From assembly GCA_964020975.1 (NCBI GenBank), contig OZ026628.1, positions 54,288,971-54,352,970 of the forward strand: a stretch of DNA of 64,000 bases, read 5' to 3'. Below are positions 1 through 13,502 of the stretch, in pieces; within the stretch, counting starts at the first letter, position 1, and each line of letters starts with the position of its first letter. The translations under genes were made by a program, and so were the position numbers. The stretch is from Hermodice carunculata. Its lineage: Eukaryota > Annelida > Polychaeta > Eunicida > Amphinomidae. Under the pieces are notes generated by a model. That model was given only the letters and a program-made list of their open reading frames with translations. It searched no databases and was not told the DNA's origin.

Positions 1-765
<765 letters not shown>

Positions 766-1725
766 GAATCTTCACAAGTAACTTTACTGACAGTGCTACA
801 TATATGCTCACTATTCATTGTTACATAGGTTTGAAATGTCGGTGAAATGCTAAGTAAAGTCAGGGGTACCTAATAAACAACTTTGTTTGCCAGATTTGTT
901 CCTTAAGATGTAATTAAGCACTTAACAAAGCAATTTCCAATTTTAAAGTAACAAAAGCAAAGAAGATAAAAAGAAGTGTTTGACATATTCCTCAGATTCG
1001 CTGAAATCGCACCAAGCCTCATGGCCACCGAAAGCAAAGCATGTGATCAAAAAGAACCCCCCCCCCCCCCGCCCAAAAAAAAGCAAGGGGAAAAACGCTA
1101 TATACACAACTGTTAAGGCGTTGGTCCTGGAAGTATTAATAGTATCAATAATAATTAGTGTCGATTCTCATGTAATTTACAAAAGTTGAAAAAATAGGAC
1201 GCCATAATGGCGCGACCACGTGAATTAACTCCATAAACCAGAACATGATCTTCACAAACATTATTATCGAGTTTTAAAACATCAAAAAACATAGTGAGCA
1301 CATTATACATATCGTACTTGATCCTGGATCTGACAAGGTTAAACTGGTATTCGGTTTGGTCTCATCACTATCATTGAAAACTGTTATCCACTTCTCTTTT
1401 CATGGAACCCTTATATATTTGGTAATAATTTGAACATTCAGGCATTTTCTGCACATATTACAGTGCAGTAAGTGTTCCAAGTGTAGTGAAACTGATGTTG
1501 TTCTTTATAATTGTCTGATGAATATAGTTTGTTATTGTGAAAGTCATGTCAGGTTGGCTCAAAGTGTTTAATGCACTCTTTCTCTGTCTCCCTCTCTTGT
1601 GTAAATAATTGGTATCTAGGTCAACTGACTGACAAGTTGAACTACGTCTGATTATAAATGAAAAAATTTAAAACTGTTACAGGAAAACAGTTGCGCTTAC
1701 GGTTACCTTTAGGAATTTCAAATGA

Positions 1726-1801
<76 letters not shown>
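1726..1801. repeat. (TC)n microsatellite
   Basis: An uninterrupted CT dinucleotide run with one A interruption near 1751. It is a pure polypyrimidine tract on the + strand. Confidence 0.97.
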
Positions 1802-1805
<4 letters not shown>

Positions 1806-4712
1806 AAACCGAATTCTTTCTCTGATAAAGGTAGTAGAATTTTACAATAATTAGGACTGTTTTATAATTTGACCTTTTGAACTTTATAGAACCACGAGTT
1901 AGATGTACATTATGCTTGGCTGACTTACAGATGACTTACAATGGCATACTACATTTTTGGAATTCTAAATTATTACCCTAATAATTGACTTATTGGATGA
2001 TTTGTGGGATTATATGCTTTCTTGAACATTTAAATGTCCTTTCAAAAATACTTCTGGAAACCAACTTGAAATGTGAAATGCTATCCTTACAAATTTTGAC
2101 TATTGTAATGCATTTTGACTACGTTTTAATGATTTGAGGCCTAATGTCACTTGCCTCTGGCGGATGTTTAACATTTGAACCAATGTACTTACTATATTTG
2201 GAAATTCAAACACTTTTCTTTTTGAAATGCTCTTAGTTTATCTCCTTTAAAACAACATCATGTCTTTAACTACATGCCTAAAACACATCAAATTATATAA
2301 TCATGTTATTTAGATTCTTAATGATGCTCATTTTAGGCCTAAAGGGCTTTTCTGATGGATTGATGTTGGTGTTGGTGTCGCTTTGTGGACTTATATGGAT
2401 GATGATCATTGTTGAGATGGTGGTTGCAAGTAGTACCTTTTTAAATACTGAATTTTATTGACATTTTCAACAAGTTAAGAACCTCCACTTACAAATTCTC
2501 TGATGTGCTGCAAATTTTGGTCCCTTTTCATAAACTGTATGGTCCTGTATATGCATGAATGATGCAACTGTTCAAGCCAATTTTTTGAAATAGGCCTATA
2601 ATTTCAAACAAAACTTTTTGCATTCTGTCATGTGAAAATTCTAGATCAAGTTTTTTTCCCCCCCTGTGGACCTTTGCACTTACATTTTGGTCTCTTTTGA
2701 GTAAATACGAACTATAAATTTATATGTTTCAGCTATACATACCAAGGAACATTGCCTTTGGTCGGAATTGACTTGGATTTGTTTCGTTAGGACTACGGTT
2801 TGGATATGGTAATGACACTGTCTAATTTGTTAAAACCAAGTATTTTTATGGGAGCAGCAGCTATCGAACAAAGCAGCTCTACGGTCTAATAGCCAACATT
2901 CCTTCCTATGATACTCTTGCAGTTGACAAAGCAGATCCAGACCCCCCCCCCCCCCCCCTTTGAAAAAAAAATCACAAATGGTCATATCGTGAAAGACAAT
3001 CACCCACTCTCCAACTTTGTGATATGGTTTGACGATTAGCCAATTGTAACAAAACACATATTAATACACGTGTAAGTTTAACTTAGCATTTTTGCGCTTG
3101 CTTACGTACAATCCTTTGCCAGTATGTTATTTTAAAATTTCATTAAAAATCCACAAACACCATCCCAGTGTGACATAAACAACTTTTTTTTCATTAATTA
3201 ATAGCAGAAACAGAAAATTGGCAGCCGGGTTTGTAAATGTACAACCCAAACAAACCAAACTGAGATATTATTACAACAACGGCGGACACAAATTAATAAA
3301 CGTAAATAAGAATCCTAAACGACAGACCTATAATAAACAGATGAAAGGATGTCCAGCTGCCCAACATATATAATACTCTCGTGTGAATGCCCAAATAATA
3401 TCCATCCGAGGATAATACTATTACAGAACTATCAAAATACTCTGTCCAGAGTTTGTGAGTGGATTGGGGAAATATATAAATAAAGAAAAAATGATAATCT
3501 AGTAAATGCAGCAACTACCACATATCCACAGTTTCTGTATCAAAATATATAATTGAGTGGAACACACTTCCTTCTTGATTTTCTTGTTTTCGTATCTTTA
3601 GCACTCTGCTCGCATGTTGTTCAGATAATTCAGAATTATCAATATTCATTACATTGAGCATTCAAGCCTCCCAAATAGGAAAACAAAAGAACAGCGAAGT
3701 GAAAATGTGTCACAGTTAAAAGGAAGAGAAAATGATAGGGCTGACGCACTTTTACAATGCTTTTAAGCAGGTTTTAATTGCTCCACACTTCCTTTGAAGT
3801 GGCGGATTCAATTATTCTAGTTAAGCAAATAACAAACTGTGACTTTCATTTTGGTAGCGGGAAGTCATTACACTAAATAGGCAGTATATATTTTTTTATT
3901 TGGATTTACTTTACGCTACGTTTTATAATCAATCATTTCGGGTAATCAACAGTCCAGCGACCAGTTACCAGATTTAAGTACTTGTAATATACATTTTAAT
4001 TACACCAGCTTTATTGAAATCCAGCAATTGCAGGTTTTGCTTACATTTGCCGCAGGTGCCTGGATTCAAATGGGTCCAGTTATGTTAGCGAAGACTGCAT
4101 TTCTTTCAAGACGTCATCAAAAGTAAATTATACACTTATTTACTATGACACATCGCCAATTTAATCTCAAACCGCTGAAGTTTATCGGCCCAGGTCACTT
4201 TACACTCCAGAATTGTGTTGATACATCTCCACTTTACACAATTTACAGGAGGAAACGAGGTACCAAATCAAACATGCAAAGTTTCTTGTGTTGTTGCCCC
4301 CCCTCCCCCCCCCCCCCCCCCCCCCCAGCTTCAAATAATTGACAGAGTTGCCTTGCATTCAAGCAAAAAAACAAAGATTGCATTCCTGGTCTTCGAGCAC
4401 CCACCTGGAAAAACATACAACATTGGCATCCGTTCAGTATTAACACCCTCATAGTAATTGGCACAAGTAGAGAAATGATGGATAAGGCATGGTGTGCCAA
4501 CATTAGTTCGTGCGAGTCAAGTCTGTTTATTTAAGATCTGTGTCGACTTTGTTCCTGCAAATAAATAGGCTGACTCAGATGGATTAAACTTTTATCCTTA
4601 AGGTCCGTATATTAACCACAATGCCGTTGGGGATGCCATCGCAAACTTTCCTTCTTTTCGTATTTCTTATTTTCTTTCTTTCTTTCTGTCTCTCTCTTTC
4701 TTCCTCCTCCTT

Positions 4713-4715
<3 letters not shown>

Positions 4716-4780
<65 letters not shown>
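4716..4780. repeat. (CT)n microsatellite
   Basis: About 32 CT units preceded by a degenerate CTTT/CCTC tract from about 4670 and followed by TTTATTTA words. An open frame of repeating SL residues through it is only the repeat. Confidence 0.97.
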
Positions 4781-4782
<2 letters not shown>

Positions 4783-6352
4783 ATTTATTTATTCATTTTC
4801 CACATAACGCATTGCTGTGTTGACCTGCAAATTTGTGCGATAAATTAGCAGCACAACCTCTTCTCGGAGTAGTTGTGATCTGAGTAGAAAATACTATACT
4901 TGTGTTAGGAATTACGTTTCAAATGTTGTACCCGGTGAGATTCACCGACCCCCATTTTTTGCCGTGCCTCGCCACAAAGTAGACACCGAAGACGAAGCTA
5001 CTTAATTGTACTTGTAAATAATGTTTTCAACAATCAGACTATAATTTTGCACGATATTTGCAAACGAGGTTATAAGTGTAATTATAAATGCAGTGTATAT
5101 ATAATTTAATTTGAAAACCTATACACCCCATACATTACCGGATTTTGCGTCTATGAACCCAAAGAGAAGCAACAAAACTGGCTATTAAGCCCGGTTTCAC
5201 AAAAAAAAAAAAGAAAGAAAAAAAAAAGTCACGTCCATGCACCTTTCGTCCTTTTGATATGTCAATAACATATTTTAACGACTATTTTAAGCACTCTAGA
5301 AACACTTAATAAGACTGGCTTGTACATGTAAAAATGCAAAACAAGTTGTTATGCACTCTGAAATAGAAAAAAAAAAGAAAGAAAACACAGGATCTGATGC
5401 GCAATTAACCTAAATAAGTATTTGAATAGGCTTGTGCCTGAGAAAAGTCGTCAGCATTTTTTTCCGGAATCAAGCGTTCCAACTGTTGCTGTTTTTGTGG
5501 TGTTTTACAATGGGAATGTTATATTTTACAATTTGTGAAACGTTTACGCGAGATTTTTGCGACATAAATGATTAGAAAAAAACACAATACGTAGCAAGGA
5601 AAGAGTTGTATCTTAAAGTTTTTTTCACAGGCAAGGAAGCTCACTACCAGTAAAGTTCTTTGAGTTTCATGATCCAGATCAGTTACAATGCAGATCGTCC
5701 CGAATGCACTGCCCCGAAACTAGAATGGGCATTTCTCGGCACGTTAGGTTAAATCACTGAAACATATACCGGTACCCTTTTATGCGTCGGAAAACTCTGT
5801 TACGCACATAATTTACTTACAATTGAGACATATTAATTGACCGACAGTTTTCATGAGATATGATAATCCTAACCACCTCTTCCACCAAAATACTGCACCG
5901 TTTAAATTGTTTTATAGTCCGTGCAAGATAGTCGTCCCAAAGTCTGGTAGAAGCAATACGCTCATAAATCTGTTTAGGTGACAAAATTGTACCTCTATCG
6001 AAAGCGCATCGCTATTAAACAATAGTAAATACCAGCAGTGTTAAAATGTTAGATGTATACAGCGGGTCAAATCATACACAGATGATTCTTAATATAAAAA
6101 CAAAACAAAACAAAAACAAAAAAGCAAAAAAAGGTTCTTATTCGATGTTCATATAATCGCCTTATTTGTACGATTCGTCTTATTGCTTGATTTTAATGTG
6201 TTGATCAGCATATGTTTTACAAAGCGATAACTGTATAAAGCAATGAGGCTAGTCTCTTGTCAGTGTTTCAATCTCTGGCAGATTATCTGTGCTCAATAAG
6301 ATCAATCAAATGCTTACCTGTCACAAATCGAGTCCCACTGCACAGCGTAATT

Positions 6353-6870
6353 CAGACTCAGACTCAAAAATACTTTTATTTCACCTCCACAACCAGTCAA
6401 ACAGAACAAAACCTAAAGTATAAAGTGTAAACATTTAAAGTATAAGATATAAAAACTGATCACTGGTGGGGATACTTCCAATAAGGCACTGAATACCGCT
6501 CATGGGAGCCACCCTAAAGAGATAGTTTATTCTAGGATGTGCAGATTGACAATAAATACATACAGGTGCAGTACTATATTGTTGCTGGTTATTAAGTCAC
6601 TGTGAGTGAATACATTGAGGAATGGAAAACACATTGGAATGAGAGATTTATTATTATTCTAAATTGCAAACATAACAGTTTGGCTCCGTGCATATATCAG
6701 TCTACTTATAAAGAAAACACATTTTTGCATAAAAAGAGAAACTAGATTCTGTATGAGAATGCGCTTTAATTTTACCAATATCTGGTGTGTTATTCAATGT
6801 TTCTACTATGTTATGTCTTATGCAATTTCTTGTGTTAACTACTCTAGTTCTTGTTTTAAAGATGTTTTTC
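6353..6870 (-). mobile_element. 3' end of a non-LTR retrotransposon (LINE), decayed
   Basis: The + strand begins CAGACTCAGACTC and carries a GGGAGCCACC block near 6505-6520. The LINE at 16681-17879 has both marks in the same order. The minus strand from about 6862 to 6720 reads a peptide with NCIRHNIV, LNNTP and KAHSHTE. It aligns with KCLRHMII, LNDTP and KADTHSK on the minus strand of the 17-kb LINE. This is therefore the C-terminal coding end and 3' UTR of the same family, truncated at its 5' side and no longer open throughout. Clade was not determined; Jockey or CR1-like is a guess. Confidence 0.65.
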
Positions 6871-9651
6871 TTGCTTGCCTAATAGCTATGAATTAGGGAG
6901 GCTGATTTTATTGGAAAATTTGTGACGTATGTGTGGATTTTTTAAATTTTTTTATCCATAACTGTAATAATTTATAACATATCAATAAATTGACACCAGG
7001 TGCACAATTTCAGGTATGGGTCTCATAGTGTGTAAAATTTCAGTATTGTACCTTGTCTCATGGCTCAGAAAAATTCGTCACAAAATGTGTCCGAAAGATA
7101 TTAAAAAATAAAGATTAAAGAACCCCTATACACTAACAGTATGTCTGATATATGTTGACACCAGACATAGGTGGTGTTTTGATCTGATCAAATTTTGCAT
7201 TTAAGGATGCACGGTTAAGGCTAAGAATAGTAAATTGACTCTTTTTTTGCTTTTAAAGCTATAGTAAGATCATCTATGCTGAAATACCGGTATGAAGAAA
7301 GTTGTATTAAACTTGGCTCTGAATCCAAAGACTCGTCGCTCTCGTCTGTTGATTTAAGCTTATGAGCTAATGAATTTGCTTCCATTCATCCACATTGGTT
7401 ACGAATATCACAATTATTTGTGTAAATCTCTTAATGTAGATTGTCAGTTTCTGATCACAGGATCGTGTAACAGGTCATCGATGAATTGGCTATACGTTGG
7501 ACCGTTTCAGAATATTTAGGGCTGGCATAGGCCTAAACCTATTTGTATTTATTATTAGGCTTGTTGGACCAATACTTGCAGCTACAATAGAACTTGAGCT
7601 AAATAAAAGCAAGCGCTCATGATTAAAATGAAAAAGTATAGAGTAAAAAGGAAATATAGCAAAATGTAAAAAGTAGACGAGGAAACAACTGTCAGCGAAA
7701 CACGACATGCCTGTTGTCCGTAGACCTTGTTGACATGAACTAGGCCTACACAGAAAGACCACAATTGCAGAGAAAGAACTAGTCAAACCTTAGTCTGTCT
7801 TGTCTCTATTGATTAACAATATATGATGAACAGATCTACTGGCGCCGGTAAAAAATACAAAGAAAAAAAAACAAACAAAAAAAAAACAAGGTAGGCCTAC
7901 ATGTCGGCGTCATTGAAGCAGGTTGTGGACATACAATTGAACAGAGGAATTGTTGTCGTATGAGCAAACTGTTTATAAAAGCTGTAAGTCGGCGGTTGGG
8001 GGCAACGGTATGGTCTATGGATCCACGTAGCAGCAATTCAGACAACGTGGGGGCAGAAAAAAACAATACAACTTTAGATGAAGTTACTTTCAATTACTCG
8101 TATTTTTGTGTTTCGTTGGATCAAAACCTGAAACATTCTTTAGGAGATGATCTGTCTACACAATTGAAATATCGACTCCGTTTAGTTTCTTGATAAATAT
8201 GGCTGCGTTCATTGTCCATGTCGTTTTGATGAGGCCGCTTTGCTTGCTTTTCCTTGTGAGCAAAAAAGTTTCGAGTTGTTGATTTGCCAGATCCTCATTT
8301 ATAAAGACATTAAGTAATCTTTTTTGACAGTTTTATTCGTTGAAAATCAACGTTGTCCCAGTGAGAAGCAAAATTGATAAGGATAAGTCTGTATCGGTTT
8401 GTTTGCTTCTTCTAATCCTGTTAGCCGTGAAGGTGGGCCTACTTTGGAAAACTGACATCTAATTTGGCCGTTAGGTCACGCACAACGTGGTCAGTATCTT
8501 CGCGTTCTTTTCCTTCCAACACATTTACTAAAAGTTTAAAAGATTATTATGCCTCCTGGTGGTGAGCATCTCCCGATGGATCACGGCGTTTGCCCCTTCT
8601 TTTTTAATTGAATTTAGAAGCTATTATGTTCGTGCTTGTCATCCTTGGTTTGCACATTATGTAGCCAAAGCTTTACAGGCTCAAATTTATCATTTAGATG
8701 TTCCTTTATACTTGTCTCTAACGCAGGCTAAGTGGCATCCTTTTAAGCAAATATGATCATATAATGCTAGGACTACAAACAGCCTGTTGTACTGCTTCTT
8801 CAATCCGTGCAGATAGTGCGGTATATCAACGTTATCGTTAGCTTGAGACTCATCTGACTCCATGTTGTGTTTGCTCCTCGTGCGTTTGTTGTCTAGGCCT
8901 ACGTTTTCACAGCCAGGTTTAGGCCTATCGTCTTTCATCGTCTGTGAATATTCAACAACTCCAGGAAATCATATTGACAGATCATTTGATTCTGACGACG
9001 AGGTCTTAAAAGTATCAGGAATTGAATGAAATGAGTCACTTTTACTCTGGTAAAGACTGGGCACACTCGACATCCAGCATGGCAATGCATATTTACAATT
9101 AAAACAGCTCAAGGTGGGCGTCGCTACGGTAGCGCTGCACGTCGACCCAGCAAACCCATGCAGATTGCATAGGTTTAAAGGTAATTATACACCTTCAAAT
9201 ATGCACAAGATGTATCTCCTCATCTAACTACACATGCCCAATCACTCTCGTCTTGTTCCTATCCCCAGTGTTCATTAAAAAGACTGAATTAAAGCAGAAC
9301 CGATAAATTAGCCACATACCATTGTTTTGTTATGTTTCTCATTGGCCAACAAAAGCACACATTTTATTTATTGTACAGTTACATAAATTTGTTATCTTTT
9401 AGGTGTATGTTACTCAAAGCCTCTCTGCAGTCATTATATGGGTCATGGGTGAACGGTCAGCTACAAGCCATAATTCGGTAACACCTTCGACAAATGCGCA
9501 GAAATCATTGTAATTTAAGTTATCAATCACATTCAAAGTTAGAATAATACTAATTGTAGAGATGTTCAAGACTTAAACACAACACTTCTAATTATATCAT
9601 TTTGAAAAGGTATGACCCTTTGTCAAAAATGAGTCGGGTGTACAATGATAC
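6871..9651. other. Non-coding flank
   Basis: No gene is supportable. Several TAGGCCTA-like words occur (for example near 7531, 7740, 7891, 8893 and 8919). The minus-strand open frame at 8690-8938 has no recognisable domain and no clear splice sites, so it is not called. Confidence 0.5.
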
Positions 9652-9686
9652 ATGTATGTATGTATGTATGTATGTATGTATGTATG
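9652..9686. repeat. (ATGT)n microsatellite
   Basis: About eight ATGT units. On the minus strand it directly follows a tRNA-like segment, so it may be the tail of a SINE. Confidence 0.95.
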
Positions 9687-9753
9687 CAGCAGGCGCTGAG
9701 AATTCAGACCAACTCACAGATGCTCATAATCTGTTGCGCTAACCACTCCAATT
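9687..9753 (-). mobile_element. tRNA-derived SINE remnant (probable)
   Basis: The minus strand reads GAGTGGTTAGCGCAACAGA, like an A-box and D-arm of a tRNA. It then reads GTTGGTCTGAATTCTC, like a B-box (GGTTCGAATCC) with changes, and then AGCGCCTGCTGC before an (ACAT)n tail. This order (tRNA-like head, short body, simple-repeat tail) is typical of tRNA-derived SINEs. No acceptor stem pairs well, so it is not called as a working tRNA gene. Confidence 0.4.
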
Positions 9754-10670
9754 AACTTATTAAAACGCCTGTTACTCTCAAGAAATTATCTATTGCTGTC
9801 CTTTATCGTCCTCTTCTCCGCATATACCTGCATTTGCACCCAAATGGTTTAAAGCGAGGTGCCCTCGAAAAGTTACACTTCAGCATTATTTATTCCCACA
9901 TTTATTACACTCTATCGCACACTTCTGCACATTTACCTGCATATATATGGGTGTAATTCCAGTATATTTATGGGGTTTCGCCTTCAGTTATTAAAATGTA
10001 GGCTGGAGGATTCTGCTAGTATGCATTTATTCCATAAAAGTTTCATATTCAACATCGACCAGATAGTTCATGAAAAATATTCCCACATTCCTAAATTTCA
10101 ACACAGCAATGAGAGCAAAATTAAAAACTCCAAAGAACTATGCATAGCATTATTCCCGAATAATTCTTGATATCAATAATAGATTAATGTGAATTATAGG
10201 CCTATCTATCAAGAAATACCCCCCCCCACCCCCGGCAGGAGCATTATGGACTTCAAAGTCGAGTTCTTTACATTTCAAAAAAAAAAAAAGTTATTGGTAT
10301 CCAGAATTCATTTGTTTATATCAATCAATAAATTGTTGATTTGAAGCAATATCGGTCCAATGAATAAGAAAACAGGGCCCCATAGATAGGTAGCCCCACG
10401 TCCGCTAGAGGCGCTGCGTTAAAAGCCATCCATTGTGAAGGGGTGGGGAAAGTGTGACAAAGGTTATGACCCCATGCCTGACGTGCCTCTTTTGTTGATT
10501 TGGCTTGTTATTTCGCAATAGCAGAAATGGATATGTCATGTGACTGAATCAGCCAATCACGTTATGATATTTGCGGCGGGCGCCATTTTGAATTGTTCAC
10601 ATGGAAAAATCTGCTCCTGATCGACAATCGAAAATTTGGTTGACTTTGATGCTCAATAAAGGACGTAAGA
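9754..10670. other. Non-coding flank
   Basis: No supported gene. The stretch at 10385-10600 is less AT-rich and includes GGCGGGCGCCATTTTGAA near 10570, which looks promoter-like only by composition. No downstream coding frame supports a gene start there. Confidence 0.45.
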
Positions 10671-11680
10671 TTACAATCATTACTATTTTCATGTACATCA
10701 TTATAATTTACGTGATCGAATTAATAGTATACAAGTTATTTGAAGTAAATTGGTCAATGCGAACAGAAAATACAGCTTGCGAAAAATGTGGTTCGACACG
10801 GGATATTTCGACCTGATTCTGCCGGCACCCATATCCTATGGCATAGGTGTTTACCTACGCACTATGACCGTGGGACTGAGTGACTCGTTCTTGTGAGAGT
10901 CTTTTTTTTTTTCAATTTCAGCGTCATTAAAGTATCATACTGTATATCATTTAAATCTACGTAATCGAATTGATCAGATTTTATATATTTGAGTTGAATT
11001 TTTCAATGTAATCAAAAGATTCTGTTCGCGGAAAATTATGTTCAACACGGCACATGTGTCCGGGCCGCGAGTGCTGGTGTGCCGACTTTGTAATCCTCGT
11101 TTTTCGCCTGACCACATTAGAAAAAATCTATCTTGTTGTATATCATTAGAATATACATGATCAAATTTACCAAACATAGTTTATTTGGGAGAAAATCCTT
11201 TATGTGCAAATAAAATACAGATCGCGGACAATGATGTTCAGCACGGGTCTTTTCACCCGGCAGTGAACAGGTGTTACTGGCCGCGAAAGAAGGAGTGCTG
11301 TCACTGCAGGTCCCTGGTCCGCGTATCCATTTTTCACCTACCCAAAACTGAAGAAACCTATCTTATTGTATATCATTGGAATCTACATAATCAAATTCAT
11401 TTAATACAAGTTATTTGAAAGACATTGTTCCATACACAAAAAAATTACAGGTCGCGAAAACTTGATAACTGGGATTTTCATCCGACATGGAGCATGCCAA
11501 GGGGCAAGTGTCCCGGCCGCAAGAGAAAGTGTGCTGTCAGTGAACCGTCATTTTTCACCCAGTCAAGTTTGAAGAAACCTATCTTGTTGTATATCATTGG
11601 AATCAGCATTGTCAAATTGATTAAATACAGGTTATTTGGAAGAGTTTATTTCATGTGCAAATAAAAATACCACTCGTGAT
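10671..11680. repeat. Degenerate tandem array, about 200-250 bp units
   Basis: The word GTATATCATT with its flank (TATCTTGTT before, ATACATGATCAAATT-like after) recurs at about 10693, 10942, 11138, 11368 and 11589. Each is followed by a TTATTTGAAG-like stretch, a GCGAAAA word and a CACGGG-like word. Spacings are roughly 250, 196, 230 and 221 bp. Frames between units do not stay in register, so it is read as an old non-coding satellite-like array. Confidence 0.7.
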
Positions 11681-11802
11681 CTATTCACTGGGGTTTTTAA
11701 TGGCCCTTGCCCTGGCCTTGGCCTTGCAAGAGTACCTGGAAGATTCAGGTAGTGACAATGTTAATGGCAAAAGATGAAAAAAAAAAGCATGAGAATCTTG
11801 TC

Positions 11803-12020
11803 GATTGAAAATTGTATAATATATTTCCAAATATTAACTACTTTTTTAAACATATTTCAATTGGCTTATTTTTTTAAACTTTTCAAACTTATAGATTGAA
11901 AGTTCTATGATGTGTTTCCAAATTTGAACAACTTTTTTACGCATTTTAATTGGTTTATTTTCAGTCTTATTGATTGAAAGTTTTTATGATATATTTCCAA
12001 ATTGTAAAACAATTTGAACT
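11803..12020. repeat. Short tandem array, about 80-90 bp units
   Basis: Three units start with GATTGAAA at 11803, 11894 and 11972. Each runs into a TTTCCAAAT block, and the first two continue to ACTTTTTTA and TTGGCTTATTT-like words. Units have diverged by substitutions and small gaps. Confidence 0.7.
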
Positions 12021-12329
12021 GATTCTTCTGAAAATAACAGCTCTCATATAATGTGCAATAAAACATAGTTATTCATTGATTAGTTGATGTGCTGACTGTA
12101 CCAATTATGTAATTAACACAATATATATCGTTTCATAAAATTGTGAAGTGTCTTGTTTTTTTCTTTCAGGAGCACAATTTATTCCATAAAGATGATAAAT
12201 GTAAAGAAAAAGAAAAAATTTAGAATATTATTTGTTCAATAATGTAAAAATAACTTTTAAGCCCATGTAGGAGTCAGTCTTTAAAAGATTATGTGATAGA
12301 ATGATTTATGGAATAATTGTTCTCTAAGA

Positions 12330-12358
12330 TAATGATAATAATAATAATAATAATTAAA

Positions 12359-12408
<50 letters not shown>

Positions 12409-12409
12409 C
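12330..12409. repeat. Self-complementary (TAA)n-(ATT)n tract
   Basis: A short (ATA)n run to about 12352 is followed by AAAAT and then a long (ATT)n run to 12408. The two halves are complementary, so a single strand could fold on itself. Confidence 0.9.
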
Positions 12410-12937
12410 AGACAGTTTTTCAAAATTGCTCTACAGCTAACATTTGTCAATATGTCCAGGATTCAGATTTACCTTCCTGTGTTCATTCAACTGGAACAAA
12501 ATTTACATGGATTTGTCCAAATTAGTACATATTTAATATATAAAGTCTCAAATTCTGAGAATTTTCCACTTTCTTGTACCTATGTATGGGATAAATTCCA
12601 TGGATAGTATGGGATTCTTGTCCAGATCTCTAATTAGGGAGATGTGAAAAGCAGTCTGGCCTGTGCCCAGTCAACTGGAACCAGCCCTCTCACCAGGAGA
12701 CCGTGGAAGCTCTGGCCACACTTTCTATAGTGAGAGAGCCAGGACATTTTAGTGGAAATACAAGAAATTAAAATTGAGATATTTTCAAAAGTATTAATCA
12801 GAATATATCCATTCAAAAAATATTGTATTCCTTGATTAATGCTCTTTCCAGTGATATACAGTACATGTATGAAAGCACGTATTCATTTTTTTTGGGATCT
12901 ACCTACCATAGATATTTATTATTAAATTTTATATATC

Positions 12938-13003
12938 AAATAAACAAACAAACAAACAAATAAATAAAATAAAATAAATAAATAAATAAATAAAATAAAC
13001 AAA
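12938..13003. repeat. (AAAC)n/(AAAT)n low-complexity tract
   Basis: Runs of AAAC change into AAAT and AAAAT words. It is A-rich on the + strand. Confidence 0.95.
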
Positions 13004-13057
13004 TACATTTTAGATAGCAATAATTTGAATTATAATTGAATTTTGCAAACAGAGGGC

Positions 13058-13102
13058 GAATCACATATTGATGTATACGGCGTATATATGAATGTGTGAT
13101 TC
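13058..13102. repeat. Imperfect 21-bp inverted repeat upstream of the gene
   Basis: The left arm GAATCACATATTGATGTATAC (13058-13078) pairs, with about three mismatches, with GTATATATGAATGTGTGATTC (13082-13102) across a 3-base spacer. It lies about 400 bp before the coding start. Confidence 0.8.
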
Positions 13103-13502
13103 ACGTACACGCACTGATGTAAAGCTGGTTAGCGTAAGCCTTGCTTGAAATACGTGTTACCGGTACCTGTCTATGACAGGTGAACACTGTCAATGCCAGT
13201 GGCATAACTTTTTAATTAATTTATCTGTCATGTCCATAGACTCGCTTTTTTATCTTGCATGTTTTCAGTGAAAGGTGTCTGTATAAAGCCAATCGCATAT
13301 TTCATTTTGAAAAGAGATGCACCAAAAGTTATAGGCCTTTATGCTGCTTTTAGAATATGTACAGAAAATATTATGACCTGTGGTTGCATATATATGCAAG
13401 GCGGGACTTGATCACTTGCATGAAACTGAGCGTCACCAAGCGGCAAACTCGGGAAAAGTGTCAAACAGGAAGTTGGGTGTCACGTGGTATACCATCACAA
13501 AC

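Larger units (their letters stand above)
12410..13502. promoter_or_regulatory. Upstream region of the sortilin-like gene
   Basis: This is the kilobase before the first coding ATG and must contain at least part of the 5' UTR. An (AAAC)n/(AAAT)n tract lies at 12938-13003 and an imperfect inverted repeat at 13058-13102. No convincing TATA box or initiator was found. An upstream ATG at 13420 opens a 30-codon frame that ends in TGA at 13510-13512, overlapping the main start. Confidence 0.35.

Noticed and set aside
4621-4848. Signal-peptide-like MPLGMPSQTFLLFVFLIFFL frame
   Set aside because: The hydrophobic text is made by a T-rich tract running into a CT microsatellite.
8690-8938. 82-codon minus-strand frame rich in K, R and D
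   Set aside because: No domain, no splice sites and no neighbour supports it.
10561-10816. Promoter and short membrane protein at the GGCGGGCGCCATTTTG stretch
   Set aside because: The frame overlaps a degenerate tandem array and its hydrophobic text comes from AT-rich repeat words.
13380-13502. Longer receptor N-terminus starting at 13380
   Set aside because: That frame opens with GTG; the first in-frame ATG is 13503, which has good context and leads straight into the signal peptide.
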